A stretch of DNA of 64,000 nucleotides from Notolepis coatsorum (Eukaryota > Chordata > Actinopteri > Aulopiformes > Paralepididae): contig OZ020587.1 of assembly GCA_963971535.1 (NCBI GenBank), forward strand, positions 157,540,488 to 157,604,487, in the 5' to 3' direction. The notes beneath the pieces were generated by a model. The model made no database searches, was not told the DNA's origin, and was given only the letters and a program-made list of their open reading frames with translations. Of this stretch, positions 1 to 10,855 are shown piece after piece (the first letter of the stretch is position 1; each line of letters begins with the position of its first letter). The translations under genes were made by a program, and so were the position numbers.

Positions 1-295
1 TTAATGTAAGGTTATGTATATAACCAAGTTCTATGAATTATGGTGACGCTCAGCATCATTCTGCATGCACTTCACTTCGTGCACGAGCACTGAATAAAAA
101 ATTCCACAATGTACCTTTACATCCCAACATTCGTCTGGCCACACCCCTATCCGCTTACCTTCATAAGCAGGTGTGTGGTCACCTACTCGCCTCCTTCCCA
201 AACTTTCACCACAAGGCGAGATCAAGGGCCGCAGCGGCGTCCTGATGCTGAGCGTCACCATATTTCATAGAACTTGGTTATATACATAACCTTAC
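1..295. mobile_element. Short inverted-repeat (foldback/MITE-like) element
   Basis: The sequence at 6-60 (GTAAGGTTATGTATATAACC onward) is repeated as a near-perfect reverse complement at 243-295, giving terminal inverted repeats of about 53 bp around a 180-bp core. No transposase frame is present, so this is a non-autonomous element. Its left arm (about 24-205) is also the reverse complement of 5109-5310, the right arm of the neighbouring 5-kb element, so the two are probably the same family in opposite orientation. The left edge lies at the window start, so its target duplication could not be judged. The superfamily is not recognised. Confidence 0.7.
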
Positions 296-1493
296 GTTCT
301 ATTTCATTATGGCTGCCGCTCAGCATCATTCTGCACAAGAGGAGTTGAGCGGGAGCCAAAGCTCGACAAATGTACCCCGCTGAGGCCCCCCACAACCATC
401 AGACCGGGGAGGACCAAGCCCCCCGACCCTCCCTAATGGAGGATACCCTCCCTATTGGAGGACGGGAGGGAGACGGATCCGACCGTGCGAAGAGGAACTC
501 AAGCAACTCAACGCACAGGGTGAGCAGACCGTGGCTTGACCCCACGACTACGCACACGCACAACCCGCATGCCACCCGGGAACGAACGGAAGGAACAACC
601 CTTGTTACTGCCCCCAGAATCACGGGGTCAAGAGCAAACCCAACCCCGTGGCAAGGCCGTAGCAGCGGAGCGCGAAGGAAGACCCAGACCCACTGAAGGA
701 AATGGATCCCCTGGAAAAAGGGGGCCCGGAGAGGTCAATGACGCCAGGCATCAAGACCACACCAGGCGGTCACTTAGTGACACCGCCCCCCACATTGCCA
801 GCGTATTCGGATAGAGCCCCTCCGAGAGCGGGCCCTTACCCCCCAATAGTACACCGCCTGGCACACTGACCCTGCAGAACAGGCAGTCAGCATGGCCGTA
901 AAGCACTCAAAAAAGTTTAACCAACGGAAGCAGGCAGCGCACCGGGGAACCAGGCAGCAGGCCGTAGACCTGAGCCTGGAGCACTGCGGACGAGACAGGC
1001 GCCAAAGGAGTCAACTGAAAACAGCCCCCCCGGCGGAAGGGGCGTATGCTGGCGTTGTTGAGCACCATGACAAAGCCTCCATTAAAAAAAAACCACCCAG
1101 AGGGGTCGAGGCAGAGAAGGCTGACACGATTGGCAGACGTCATGAACGTGCAGGGGCACACTCAACCGGGTAACCCGGGAGTTGACTCTGCTCCAACACA
1201 CCAGGGAATCAACCACCCTCTCGGTACACAGACGGTGGTTGTTCCTATAACCCCTCAAGAAAAAACTCCAAAACACACCTGCGGGTATACACCAGCTATA
1301 CCGCAGTACAAGTGTTTCAGTTTCCAAAAAAAGGGTTATCCCAGGCCTACGGTATCAACGAAACATCACTTCGGACCGGGCCCGGCGGCTCGGGAAGCAC
1401 ACAGGGTTACCAGAGGAGGTCCAAAAGACCACCCCAACAGCCCCCTCTTCGCCACGCATGAGAGAGGAGCGAAAAGAATGGAGAACCAGCCCT

Positions 1494-1611
1494 AAGCTCA
1501 CTGCACTTGGTATACCCAGGCGGTCTCCCATCCAAGTACTAACCAGGACCGAACCTGCTTAGCTTTCGATCGGATGAGATCGAGCGTGTTCAGGTTGGTA
1601 TGGCCGTAAGC
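1494..1611 (-). rRNA. 5S rRNA-like sequence, probably a pseudogene
   Basis: Read on the minus strand, the 118 nt start GCTTACGGCCATACC and end GTGAGCTT. They follow the vertebrate 5S rRNA throughout, closest to my recollection of the fish type with a GCTTACGGCC start. The internal promoter is nearly intact: the A box AGCTAAGCAGG has one nearby change and the C box GGATGGGAGACCGCCTGGG is perfect. A TTTT tract lies about 18 nt past the 3-prime end. About a dozen differences, including a 2-nt loss just before the A box, make a functional ribosomal RNA unlikely, although RNA polymerase III transcription remains possible. It is a single copy inside the 296-5313 element, with no tandem 5S array. 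It could be a captured 5S gene or the head of a 5S-derived retroposon. Confidence 0.8.
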
Positions 1612-3352
1612 CATTACGATAGAGCAGAGTACAACATGTACCCAACAAAGGGTCTCCATAACGCCTAACCCTGTGACACCCGGGCCGACCCGGCATTTTT
1701 CCCCCCGAAAAAAGCACAAGTCCCTCAGGGTACCAGAACAGCAGATCCGCAGCCCCGGCGGACAACGGGTTAACTGACCTGGACCAGCGTGACCAGAACC
1801 AGTCCCGTGCCCTAACCACGCCGACATGCCCACTCCAGAAGAGGGGGTAGGTATGCGTGTCGATCTAAAACATGAAAAGAGGGCGCCACCCAGACGGTCC
1901 CATTTGTACCGCGCTCAGTGGCCCACCCCAAGGGCGTGAGACCCCTCTACCTATGTTCTGATCTATTCCGTTAACATCCCCCAGATATGAACGAGAATTC
2001 ATCGAGACAACCTAGTAAACTGGCGCTCGGAAGAGACAAAACTCCATCCCAGTTGCCCTATAAAAACGCTGTTTTAATAACGAGCAACCAAGGCATACTT
2101 AGCCCCTGCGTGATTCTTAACAGAACACCCCGAGCCAGCACTATGTACGCGTCGAGACCCAAACACATCAATGGATAGTCTAGCAAGACACCAGACATTG
2201 TTCCTCCAAGTCGTCTGGGAGAACGACACGGAGCCGTCGTGCTTTATGTTCCTTCCTCTTTTTATTTAAAAAAGAAAGAAACACAGACTGACATGAATCC
2301 CACGTGACGCAGCTGAGGGTAAAAATTGTTTACATTTTTACATCCCGCCACCCTCGCCACAGGGAGGAGACGGAAATCCCCAGAGAGACTTCCCACGCGA
2401 GCTGTACAGATTGAAAAGAATATATTGCAACATTGAGCTATGTAACACATGGGTTAGGGCTCTCCGAGGAGGAGGCACTGAACCAATACACACTCAATAA
2501 TCGAATTGAATCGAATACACACTCAATAGAGCAGAACTCCTTTTTTGAAGTTCTACTCACCTTGACAATCTGAGGAGGAGGCTCTGAACTCTGAGGAGGC
2601 TCCCTCACTGGGAAGGAAAGTCCGAACTCACAGAAGGCACTTCTCTCTGAGGAGGAGCTTCGTGAGGAGGAGCTCTGACAACTCCCTGAAACCAGGAAAC
2701 TCCCCCCCCCCCCTCTTACCATGTAACGTGCCGAACAGCAACGTGACAGGAACCCTGAAAGACAGGTGGTTTTAACCCCTGACCAATCAGAAAAGGGGAG
2801 GAAAGGTTTACCAGTTCACCCCTTTACGACCCCTCACCCATGATACGTTGTAATGACAAGTAGAGCATGACACAGTCATAGCCTGCTACATGAAGCATCG
2901 AACAGCCTCACATAGCTCATGTGATAACCTGCTACCTGAGTTTCACTAAGGAAAAAACACAGAACAGAGAGGGCCCCTTTAAGAGCCCCGGTCCAGACTT
3001 ACACATGTGCTTCTGTGGGCCAAACCTAACCCAGTTGTAGATCACAAAGACACACACAACCCTTCATCACAACAAAAAATGGCACAGTACACTCCTACTA
3101 CAGAGGAACGCCGTTTTTCATAACGAGAGAAGACAGAATCCTCGATTATGTATTGGCCACAGGCCTTGCTAAGCACACATGATAAGTGACCAAACAATCT
3201 TTTCTTTAGGAAAAAATTGTTTCTCAAGCGGAAAGCACAACCCCAGCAATTAAGCTGAGGGTTACATCGTATCCCCACAAACACAGTGACACAATATATT
3301 GTAACCAAACATGTCTGAGAGGAGGGGGGGAAGCCCCAGGGAACCGGGGGGT
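1612..3352. other. Unassigned interior of the 5-kb element
   Basis: No gene is supported. At 2450-2700 there is purine-rich GAGGAGG-type repetition in a CTGAGGAGGAGGCTC context, and the rest is ordinary mixed-composition sequence. The open frames here are short and have no recognisable domains. Confidence 0.5.
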
Positions 3353-3368
3353 CACCCCTCCTATCTTT

Positions 3369-3505
3369 TTTATTTTTTTTAACTTAAATTTTTATTAACA
3401 CTTATAGACAAATAGCACTTACAGAAAAAAGAAACTAACAACACAATAAAAACAAAAAAAGCAGTGCACATAAATGGTTACATGGGTATCATGGTTAGTT
3501 GTCTG
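3369..3505 (-). mobile_element. Short LINE 3-prime tail with exact target duplication
   Basis: A 137-bp A/T-rich insertion is bracketed by an exact 16-bp direct repeat, CACCCCTCCTATCTTT, at 3353-3368 and 3506-3521. The plus strand opens with a long T-rich run, so the retroposed RNA was antisense, with its poly(A) at the left edge. This is the hallmark of target-primed reverse transcription of a severely 5-prime-truncated LINE. The family cannot be assigned from so short a tail. Confidence 0.75.
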
Positions 3506-3894
3506 CACCCCTCCTATCTTTACCCTTGATACGACCAAGGCGAACAGGCACCTCTGTTAATGTGTGAACATACTCTTCATTGTCATCACAGGCTGAGAAA
3601 AAGATTCATTCCTCAATCACATGTCACTAAGCATAGCTTTACAGGTTTAATTAACCCTCTTAGTTGTGAGTTCACCCACGGTACAAGTACAACGTTACAT
3701 GAACACACATGTTCTCATCACAACCAAACTAGTTCATTTTTACACACGTAAAAAACAACGCCGATTTACTACAGAGAGAAGCTATACCAGTGACAAGACA
3801 ATTCACACACAACACGCGTCGTATCCTCAATGTATTGCAGCAACACATGTTTTGGAAACATCATTATTACAAAACATTTAGAAGGGAAGAAAAG

Positions 3895-4037
3895 AAGAAG
3901 TGTTTAAAGTCTGTAGGACTCCTACCTTCACCCAGAACGCAGGCCGAAAGAACCACAACACTGGTTAACGGGACACCGAGTTGAACCCAGCACCTCCTGC
4001 GCCGGTGACAAGGGTATGTCCGCAACGCCACCCAGCC
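3895..4037 (-). mobile_element. tRNA-like SINE head fragment
   Basis: On the minus strand the segment begins GGCGGCTGGGTGGCGTTGCG and reaches GGTGCTGGGTTCAACTC about 50 nt later, in the positions of a tRNA A box and B box. It closely resembles the head of the SINE copies at 7828, 10185 and 32815. The body after the head does not obviously match those copies, so it is probably a truncated or divergent member. The acceptor-stem pairing expected of a real tRNA is not apparent. Confidence 0.5.
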
Positions 4038-5108
4038 GCCGTTCTCTATGTTGACGAAGTCCTCGCTGGCACTGGCAACCGGGTGTAGGGTCGACTAACA
4101 TCCTCTGCCAAAGATGACGTCGTAGTCAGAGTGTTTTAAGGCATGTTATAGTCACAGTATCGTTTCAACAGTGTAGCATTAAGCTAACAGCCATCCGACT
4201 GATAGCAACAAGCTAACGTTTACTAGCCTGGTAAACACAGCGAGCTAGCGCCGCAGCTAACAGCTGACTGGCTAACACAGTAGGCCACAAACTAGCACGC
4301 CAGCTAAGCAGCTATCACCTGAACTGTACACAACGACATAACAAGCCACACTTCAGACAGGCCGCTGTCCAAGTCCCTCCCCATCCTAAGAGGGAAGAGA
4401 AAAATAAATGTCAAACACAGTTTTCAACTGTGATTTACCAGACATACAGCGGAGCCAGCACAATTCCCATCTCGGGCTGCAGCCGACTTTGAGCATGGAA
4501 CTCCCGATAAAGAAGATCCTATGCCCACATTTCCTCGTTAGGGTGTACTTTCACTTTTATGTGAAAGATGGGGCCTGCACGGGACAGAGAAGCATCCGCT
4601 CGTCCAGAGAATCCTGGGTTCACCAGGTCCTGGTCGCGGCCCACTAGGTTGACCGTCATGGGCGTCAGACCAAGATCCTCCGACCGCCGTTTAAGAAGCC
4701 GAGCAGAGGACCCCAGTCTGGAGTCGGCGTTTCGTAAAATTGTCAGCTAACCTCCACAGCATCAACAACAACCAGAGCTCGCAAGCAAAACCCCACCCTG
4801 GAAGCAACCGCTTTCTCACAACAGTCGGTGCTTCCCACAGTCCAGCTGTATGGCCGGAGGGCCAAACCCATCCAGCTGCAGCAAGGAGGACTGTAGTTGG
4901 GGAGCATGTCAGCGGCGTGAGCTCCTAATACGAAAAAGCCTTTGAAGGTCAGAATGATCATCATCTTGAAGACTCTCCAGTGACGAAGACAATATCGCCG
5001 TATTTTCTCTAAAATAGTGAGAGAGAAAATAAAGATATGATGTCAACGTATCTTCCCGTTCTTTTGTTTTCCAACTTTCTTCTACTAACAACCTCGTCAA
5101 GTGGGGAT
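4038..5108. other. Unassigned DNA with GCTAAC-type repetition
   Basis: At 4165-4320 the words GCTAAC and GCTAGC recur many times, as is common in fish transposon interiors. The rest, to the right arm of the element, holds open frames of fewer than 90 codons with no recognisable domain. I see no gene. Confidence 0.4.
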
Positions 5109-5315
5109 CTACCGAAGGCACTTCCTTGTGGTGAAAGTGAAGAAGGAGGCGAGTAGGTGACCACACACCTGCTTATGAAGATAAGCGGATAGGGGTGTGG
5201 CCAGACGAATGTTGGGATGTAAAGGTACATTGTGGAATTTTTTATTCAGTGCTCGTGCACGAAGTGAAGTGTGTGCAGAATGATGCTGAGCGGCAGCCAT
5301 AATGAAATAGAACCT

Positions 5316-5440
5316 CTGTAGTGTGGCAGTGAAAGGGTTAACCGGCTGTCATGTGGCAGTGAAAGGGTTAACCTTCTGTGTATTGTTGCAGTGAAAGGGT
5401 TAACCATTTGGTAGTGTGGCAGTGAAAGTGTTAACCACCA
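5316..5440. repeat. About 31-bp tandem repeat with a GTGAAAGGGTTAACC core
   Basis: Four units carry the shared core GGCAGTGAAAGGGTTAACC (the last has GTGAAAGTGTTAACC), spaced 30-34 bp apart with variable linkers such as TTCTGTGTATTGTT and ATTTGGTAGTGT. The array abuts the right end of the 5-kb element. A second array of the same unit, with matching linker order, lies at 38025-38180. Confidence 0.85.
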
Positions 5441-5641
5441 AAACCTGCACTACAACGTGTGACGTATATCATGCCAGTCAGGGTACCTTGTGTGTACTGT
5501 TTACTTTCTCCCTCATATTTCTATATTCAGAGTTAATAATATTGTTTGCACAGTTTTTTTCTCTTATTCTTATATTCAGATCTAATTTGATTGACTATAT
5601 TTATGTCTGTCATGTCTATGTATATGTCTATATCATGTCTA

Positions 5642-5980
5642 TGTCTCTCTCCCCCCCCCTCTCTCTCTCCCTCCCTCCCTCCCACCCCCCCCTATCTCTC
5701 TCCCTTCCTCTCTCTCCCTCTCTCTCTCCCTCTCTCTCCCCCCTCTCTCTATGCCCCCTCTCTCTCTCTCCCTGTCTCTCTCTCTCCCTGTCTCTCTCTC
5801 TCCCTCTCTCTCTCTCTCTCTCCCTCTCTCCCTCTCTCTCTCTCCCTCTCTCTATCCCCCTCTCTCTCTATCCCTCTCTCTCTCTCTCTCCCCCTCTCTC
5901 TCTCTCTATCCCCCCCTCTCTCTCTCTCTCTCTCTATCCCCCTCTCTCTCTCTCCCCCCCCTCTCTCTCCCTCTCTAAAG
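5642..5980. repeat. (CT)n-rich low-complexity tract
   Basis: About 340 bp of CTCTCTCC, CCCCCTCTCT and related interrupted dinucleotide repeats. Open frames here are repetitive serine/leucine/proline or arginine/glutamate strings with no coding meaning. Confidence 0.95.
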
Positions 5981-5999
5981 TGTATGGGTCCCAGGTAGC

Positions 6000-6625
6000 T
6001 GATTATGACTGAGGTACCCCCGGCTCTGCCCACAATAACTACTGATATCATCGCTGATGAACGGCATCAAAGAGTTTACAGGCCTGCTGTGAGACGACGC
6101 GACACGTTGAAACGCTCACGTCGAAGTGCATCGCAACCCGCGTTTCAAAAGCTTCCCCTAATCAGCCGCGGGCGGACAGTGATGCTCGAGAGGCCGGCTT
6201 ATAATGTCAACGAATAATAGAGACTTAATTTTCAACTCACAATTCTGAAAGTTGAATCCGTCTCTCTTAAACAGACACCCCGCGCTACACACTAACACTT
6301 ACAAACGCTCCTTTGTGTGGCTTTCTCCACGCAGACAATAGGAAATGATGTAGAGGTGAGAAGGGAGTCTTTTGATAATGAACGCCGCCGCGCTCGGTGA
6401 TTGCAAATAATTACGTTCGGCGGATTATCTTTGCCGACGGTTTTGCAGACTGTGACTCCGGGCGCGACCGACGTGGCGGATCTGAACCCTGACACTCTGT
6501 GTGATGAGGCCCATTCACAGCTCCACTGCCCTCTGACCCCTGACCCCTGCCCCCTTTGAGCATCTCAACACCCCCCTTTCAAACAGTCCTGCACCCAGAG
6601 CCCCCCAAGACTTGTTCAGAGAGCC
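6000..6625. other. Non-repeat island; candidate regulatory DNA
   Basis: No repeat signature or coding frame is seen. At 6370-6435 clustered sites include TTTTGATAATGA, TGATTGCAAATAATTA (an octamer-like POU half next to a TAATTA homeobox core) and GGATTATCTTTG. Such clusters are common in vertebrate developmental enhancers. This is a motif reading only; conservation is untested. Confidence 0.3.
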
Positions 6626-6634
6626 CTTCAACAC

Positions 6635-7470
6635 TCGAGATTCAAGATTCAAGAGGTTTATTTGTCACATACATGCCAGGGCATACAGTGAAATGCGGGT
6701 GGTCATGCCCGCATCGATTGTGCAATAATACTAATACTAATAAAATAGACATAAAAAAACAGGCAATAAGAAGACATAAGATGTGCATGATAACATTTAC
6801 ATTACATTACATTTACATAGACATGCTAAATTCCTGAGAAGGCACTGGGTCCTATGTACACTACTATACAATATACAGTTTTAACTCTGTCATTATGCTG
6901 TACTTACTATATCTAAACTATACTATACAAGAACCACATCAGTTATTTCCATAAAGTGACCTTTATATTCCTCATTCCTTTAAAGTGACCTTTCCATTTA
7001 GTTTAAAGTGACATTTTGTTTAAAGCGATTGTTTAAAGCGATTGTTTAAAGCGATTGCAGCATGTGTGTGTGTGTGTGTGTGTCTGTGTGTGTGTGTGTG
7101 TGTGTGCTCATGTGTACTTGTGTGTGGAGAGTTCAGTGTTCAATGTTCTGATGGCCTGGGGGAAGAAGCTGAGCCGTAGTCTCTCTGTTCTCGCAGCGTG
7201 TGTATGTAGGCGCTTGCCTGACCGCAGCAGCTTGAACAGGCTGTTGTTGGGGTGGTGAGGGTCCTTCATTATTCTGCAGGCTCTGGATTTGCACCTCCTG
7301 TTATATACGGCCTGCAGGGGTGGTAGTGCAATACCCGTAGTACGCTCTGCTGAGCGCACCACTCTCTGGAGGGCCTTCCTGTCCTGTGCCGTGCTGTTTC
7401 CAAACCAGGCAGTGATGTTTCCAGTCAGAATGCTCTCTACAGCCCCGGATCACTTTCCGGTCAGACTTTT
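6635..7470 (-). mobile_element. Rex1-like LINE 3-prime end (5-prime truncated)
   Basis: On the minus strand, 7362-7108 encodes the last part of a non-LTR retrotransposon polyprotein. The residues around VYNRRCKSRACRIMKDP, then LFKLLRSGKR and FFPQAIRTLN, follow the order of the Rex1/L2-type C-terminus after the reverse transcriptase: a cysteine/arginine-rich stretch, HHP, LLPSGRRY-like, FFPQAIRLLN-like. Frame-compatible coding continues upstream towards 7470 with damage. Downstream lies a 3-prime UTR containing a (CA) tract, ending in TTGAATCTTGAAT-type short repeats near 6640. The catalytic reverse transcriptase and endonuclease are missing, so it is a dead 5-prime-truncated copy. Confidence 0.8.
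7056..7112. repeat. (TG)n microsatellite
   Basis: About 25 TG dinucleotides with one TC interruption, lying in the 3-prime UTR of the LINE end at 6635-7470. Confidence 0.95.
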
Positions 7471-7827
7471 AGCATGTCCGATTGTAAACTGAGCTCTGTA
7501 TTAACAGATTAATAAACTATGTTCTATATTTTTATATACAAATGGACTCGATCTTAATTTCTAGAGTTCACTGTTTGGCTCATTTGAATATTCCACAACA
7601 GTTCTGATGAGCCTTAGAGGAACCGTGTACCTCAGTGACAGCATCTGTAATTGGGCCCCAACATTTGGAATCTCCCTATAGTTGCTCTTCCAGGCTTGTT
7701 GAGATCATACCACCCTGATCTCCCCAAGGACAGAAGAACCATCCCGAAGACTAATGACATCATTCTGAAGAAGATTGGTGACTATTTTGGCAACCCTTCT
7801 TCCATTGAATTGATTCCCCCTTTTTTT

Positions 7828-8292
7828 GTTATCCACTTTTTCTCCCATTTTTCTATTTTTCTCCCATCCCAATTTTCATATCGTCCAATTCAACCCTCCC
7901 CTGTCTTCGAACGTTGTTTCTTGCCTCCCACAAGCCGGCTGCAATGTGGACTAAGTCATACATAGCACGAGTCCCCTCCGATACTCGAGGTAACAGCCGT
8001 TGCATCTTTTCACCTGCGCGGCTCGATCTTTCAGCGTCGGGGGTCTGGGCTTTGGAGGGGCCCCGCCCCCGTCGCTTCTTGATTCTACTGCGCAGGCACA
8101 CCAACCAACCTGTAGGAGTCGCTGTCCACAACGCCCGATCCCCACCCTTCAGCTTCCCTCCCCCGTAATACGGCCAATGTGTATTAAACTGAAAGCAATG
8201 TGGAGAGCGGGGCTCGAACAGGAGGCATCCTGTTCGAGCCCAGTCTCCAGCATTCGTTGCGAGCGCCTTGCCCACTGCGCCACGTAGCCGCC
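7828..8292 (-). mobile_element. tRNA-derived SINE, family 1 (copy 1)
   Basis: On the minus strand the element begins GGCGGCTACGTGGCGCAGTG (tRNA-like start and A box) and carries the B box in GTTCGAGCCC; the body of about 400 bp ends in an A-rich tail at 7828. The same layout occurs at 10185-10630 and 32815-33288. It sits between direct repeats of GAATTGATTCCC plus T tract (7807-7827 and 8293-8310), a target duplication showing insertion into the LINE end. One odd feature is a short internal duplication around the B box (8215-8240), where the sequence folds back on itself. Confidence 0.85.
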
Positions 8293-8640
8293 GAATTGAT
8301 TCCCTTTTTTATGGAATACGCTGCAAGTGAAACTTTGTCTAGAGGCACTTCCTACTGTGAATGCTTTTAAAGGTATGCTACGACTAGCCCTTCATGAAAC
8401 ATGTAACTGTTTTACCTGATGCTATTGCTGATCTGATTATGCTTATTTTGCCACTGCACAAATGGCCTTCTGTTTTTGTATTTGATTTGTATGCTTTTTG
8501 TTTAATGTACTGTATATTCTATATGCCCTGTTTTTATGTTGAAACTTGTTGTGTGCCGTGTTGGTCAGGACTCCCTGGAAGAAGAGATCTTGTATCTCAA
8601 TGGGACATTCCTGGATAAATAAATAAATAAAATAAAATTG
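8293..8640 (+). mobile_element. L2-like LINE 3-prime end
   Basis: Immediately right of the SINE, the plus strand encodes WNTLQVKLCLEALPTVNAFK and then LHETCNCF, which fits the WNSLQxxLKL...F..L..L...C.CF C-terminus common to L2-type elements. A 3-prime UTR follows, ending in the typical CAATGGGACATTCCTGGATAAATAAATAAA tail type near 8630. The left part of the coding end lies at 7795-7827, beyond the SINE. Only the extreme 3-prime end is present. It is inserted in the transposase-like remnant at 7640-8900. Confidence 0.75.
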
Positions 8641-8904
8641 AGAAGACAGCATCTCAGATCATCAACTCTGTTTCAGATGGTTTTACCTTGACGTTGCAGA
8701 TCAACGCGGACTGGTTTACCTTGTTCAAAAGCAGTTGTATTCAATGTATGTATTGGCCTTACAGTATCCTGGGACTCTCACTCAGTGCTCCAATGAAAGA
8801 ACCGGTCCATATTGGATTATTTTGTGGACCAACTAAACCCAATTCTGCTGAAGAATTCATGAAAGATGTTGTTGTTGAACTACAAGAATTGGAAAGAGGC
8901 TTTG

Positions 8905-9320
<416 letters not shown>

Positions 9321-10184
9321 TTATTACTGTATGATTATGTCTCCACTGGAAACCGCCCCATCGAAGCTACACTTGCATTTAGTCTAGTTACTGATATGGC
9401 AGTTATGAACTACAAATTCACATCAGTATGACTAATTGTATGCTCTTGTAATACTTTACTCCTTGAAGTTAAACTCTTGAAGGTTAATAACCGTCGCCAG
9501 GAATCATACGGCCAAACGTAGAATAATGTAACATTTTAATATTGAAACCCGAAACCCTTTTTTCCATTTCCAGCCAACATCTGTTCATCTCCCCGAGACG
9601 GGGCGGCTTGCGGCCGCAATCTTGAAGCGTTTATCTTTAAACGAAACGAACGGCCCTATTATTCACGGACGCGTTTTGCAAACGTTGAGTCGTCTCGCTG
9701 TAAAAACAATTGAAAAACAAATAACCTGATCTGTTTTTGTCGGAGCGTTGACCTCGCCGTTTACCTGCGTGTCCGGTGTTCCAGTTATAGACATTCAGGA
9801 AGAAGGGGCGCTCTCTCTGGACGGGCGCGGCTGATTAACCGCGTCTTCCCGTCTGATGGTGGAACACGGAAATAAAGGGAATAATTGTCCACATTGTCCT
9901 CCGTTTTGAAAAGAAATACCGGGGGAAATCATCCGGAGAACAAAAAATATATAATTTCAGGACGCTACCAGTAATTACTCGAGGGTATCCCAATACCGCA
10001 GTACTGCCTCGTGGAATATATATCGACGGCTTGTGTCTTTGACCTGGGGACGCGGGAGAAACCAAAACGAGCAACAACACAGACACCTGCCATAATGGAC
10101 TGGCTAACCGACCCCTAGGGAGCGCAATACGCCACACACACTCATAGGCCCGAGAAGGCTGAATAGTGGTAACAAGGCTTAGAG
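9321..10184. other. Non-repeat island; no gene seen
   Basis: No coding frame with a recognisable domain and no transposon terminus is seen. At 9600-9760 there is evenly mixed, CpG-containing sequence with TTTATCTTTAAACG, TATTATTCACGG and AACAATTGAAAAAC. It resembles single-copy vertebrate regulatory DNA rather than decayed repeat. The interpretation is weak without alignments. Confidence 0.3.
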
Positions 10185-10630
10185 GTTTTCTCCCATCCCA
10201 ATGTTAGTCGTTATGCCAATTCCCAATCCCCTTCCTGGTCGCTGCGCACTTACCCCCACAGTCGGTCTGGGAGAGTGGAGGCTATCACGTGCTTCCTCCG
10301 ACACACGTCTAGCCAATCAACCACTTCTTTTCACCTGGCAGCGCGGACTCTCACTGAGAGGGTGTAACGTGTGGAAGGATCACACTACCCCCCTTAGATC
10401 CTATCCGCGCTGAGCAGGCGACCCCGACCGAACTGTAGGAGTCGCTGTTTACAACGACCCGGACCCACCCCGCCAGCTTTCCCACCCTCTAATACAGCCA
10501 ATTGTATTAGTGTGAACGGCCAGCCAAGCTGGTGACAACGCCGGAGCTGTGAGCTGGATTCGAACAGGCGAATCCAGCGTCTCCAGCGTTGGTGACGAAC
10601 GCAATCTCCGCTACGCCACCTGACCGCCCA
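10185..10630 (-). mobile_element. tRNA-derived SINE, family 1 (copy 2, divergent)
   Basis: The minus strand begins GGGCGGTCAGGTGGCGTAGC (A box) and reaches GCCTGTTCGAATCC (B box). Its body contains the same landmarks as the copies at 7828 and 32815, for example TAGGAGTCGCTG (plus strand, 10436) and CTCCCATCCCAAT at the left end. It is more diverged than the 32815 copy. It lies next to the (TA)n tract that flanks the nested hAT elements. Confidence 0.75.
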
Positions 10631-10639
10631 GAGGTACAC

Positions 10640-10680
<41 letters not shown>

Positions 10681-10855
10681 CCGATATCCGATATACCGAT
10701 ATTGTCCAACTCTTAATTTCGATACCGATATCCAGGGCCGTCTCAAGGGGTGTGCGAGCAGTGCGGTCGCACAGGGCCTCGCGGGGAGGGGGGCCTCGCG
10801 AGAAGAAAGAAAAAAATAATTTTTAAATTTTTTTTTATAAAAATATAAATAAATA

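Larger units (their letters stand above)
296..5313. mobile_element. 5-kb element with inverted ends, carrying a 5S-like sequence
   Basis: A 40-bp terminal sequence at 296-335 (GTTCTATTTCATTATGGCTG onward) recurs inverted at 5274-5313. The right end continues into a 160-bp subterminal arm that is shared, inverted, with the small element at 1-295. The interior is GC-rich on the left (370-1495), includes a 5S rRNA-like sequence at 1494-1611 and an inserted LINE tail at 3369-3505, and holds no recognisable transposase. The open frames of up to 149 codons at 370-1495 are proline- and arginine-rich with no known domain; I treat them as non-coding. It could be a non-autonomous DNA transposon, or unrelated DNA trapped between two inverted elements. 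Confidence 0.5.
7640..8900 (+). pseudogene. Transposase-like protein remnant, broken by two nested insertions
   Basis: Two coding blocks appear to belong to one protein. The first, around 7670-7790, encodes LLRSYHPDLPKDRRTIPKT and a KKIGDYF element. The second, 8664-8900, encodes SDGFTLTLQINADWFTLFKS followed by GLFCGPTKPNSAEEFMKD. This order (HPDLPKDxRT, then a DG/ADW-LFKSS segment, then GxFxGPxKP) recalls an uncharacterised transposon-encoded protein repeatedly met in fish and invertebrate genomes, but I cannot name its superfamily with certainty. The blocks are separated by an L2-like LINE end (8293-8640) and a SINE (7828-8292). The frame then runs into a poly-(AAT/ATT) tract at 8905. It is not functional. 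Confidence 0.5.

Noticed and set aside
370-1495. Overlapping plus-strand frames (up to 149 codons) in the GC-rich left part of the 5-kb element
   Set aside because: They are rich in proline, arginine and threonine, shift frame repeatedly, lack any recognised domain, and are matched by equally long frames on the other strand. GC content explains them.
1494-1611. Functional 5S rRNA gene
   Set aside because: About a dozen differences and a 2-nt loss before the A box, with no tandem 5S cluster, make it a pseudogene or captured fragment.
5416-6051. Frames of up to 198 codons made of serine/leucine/proline repeats
   Set aside because: They are translations of a (CT)n tract and have no coding support.
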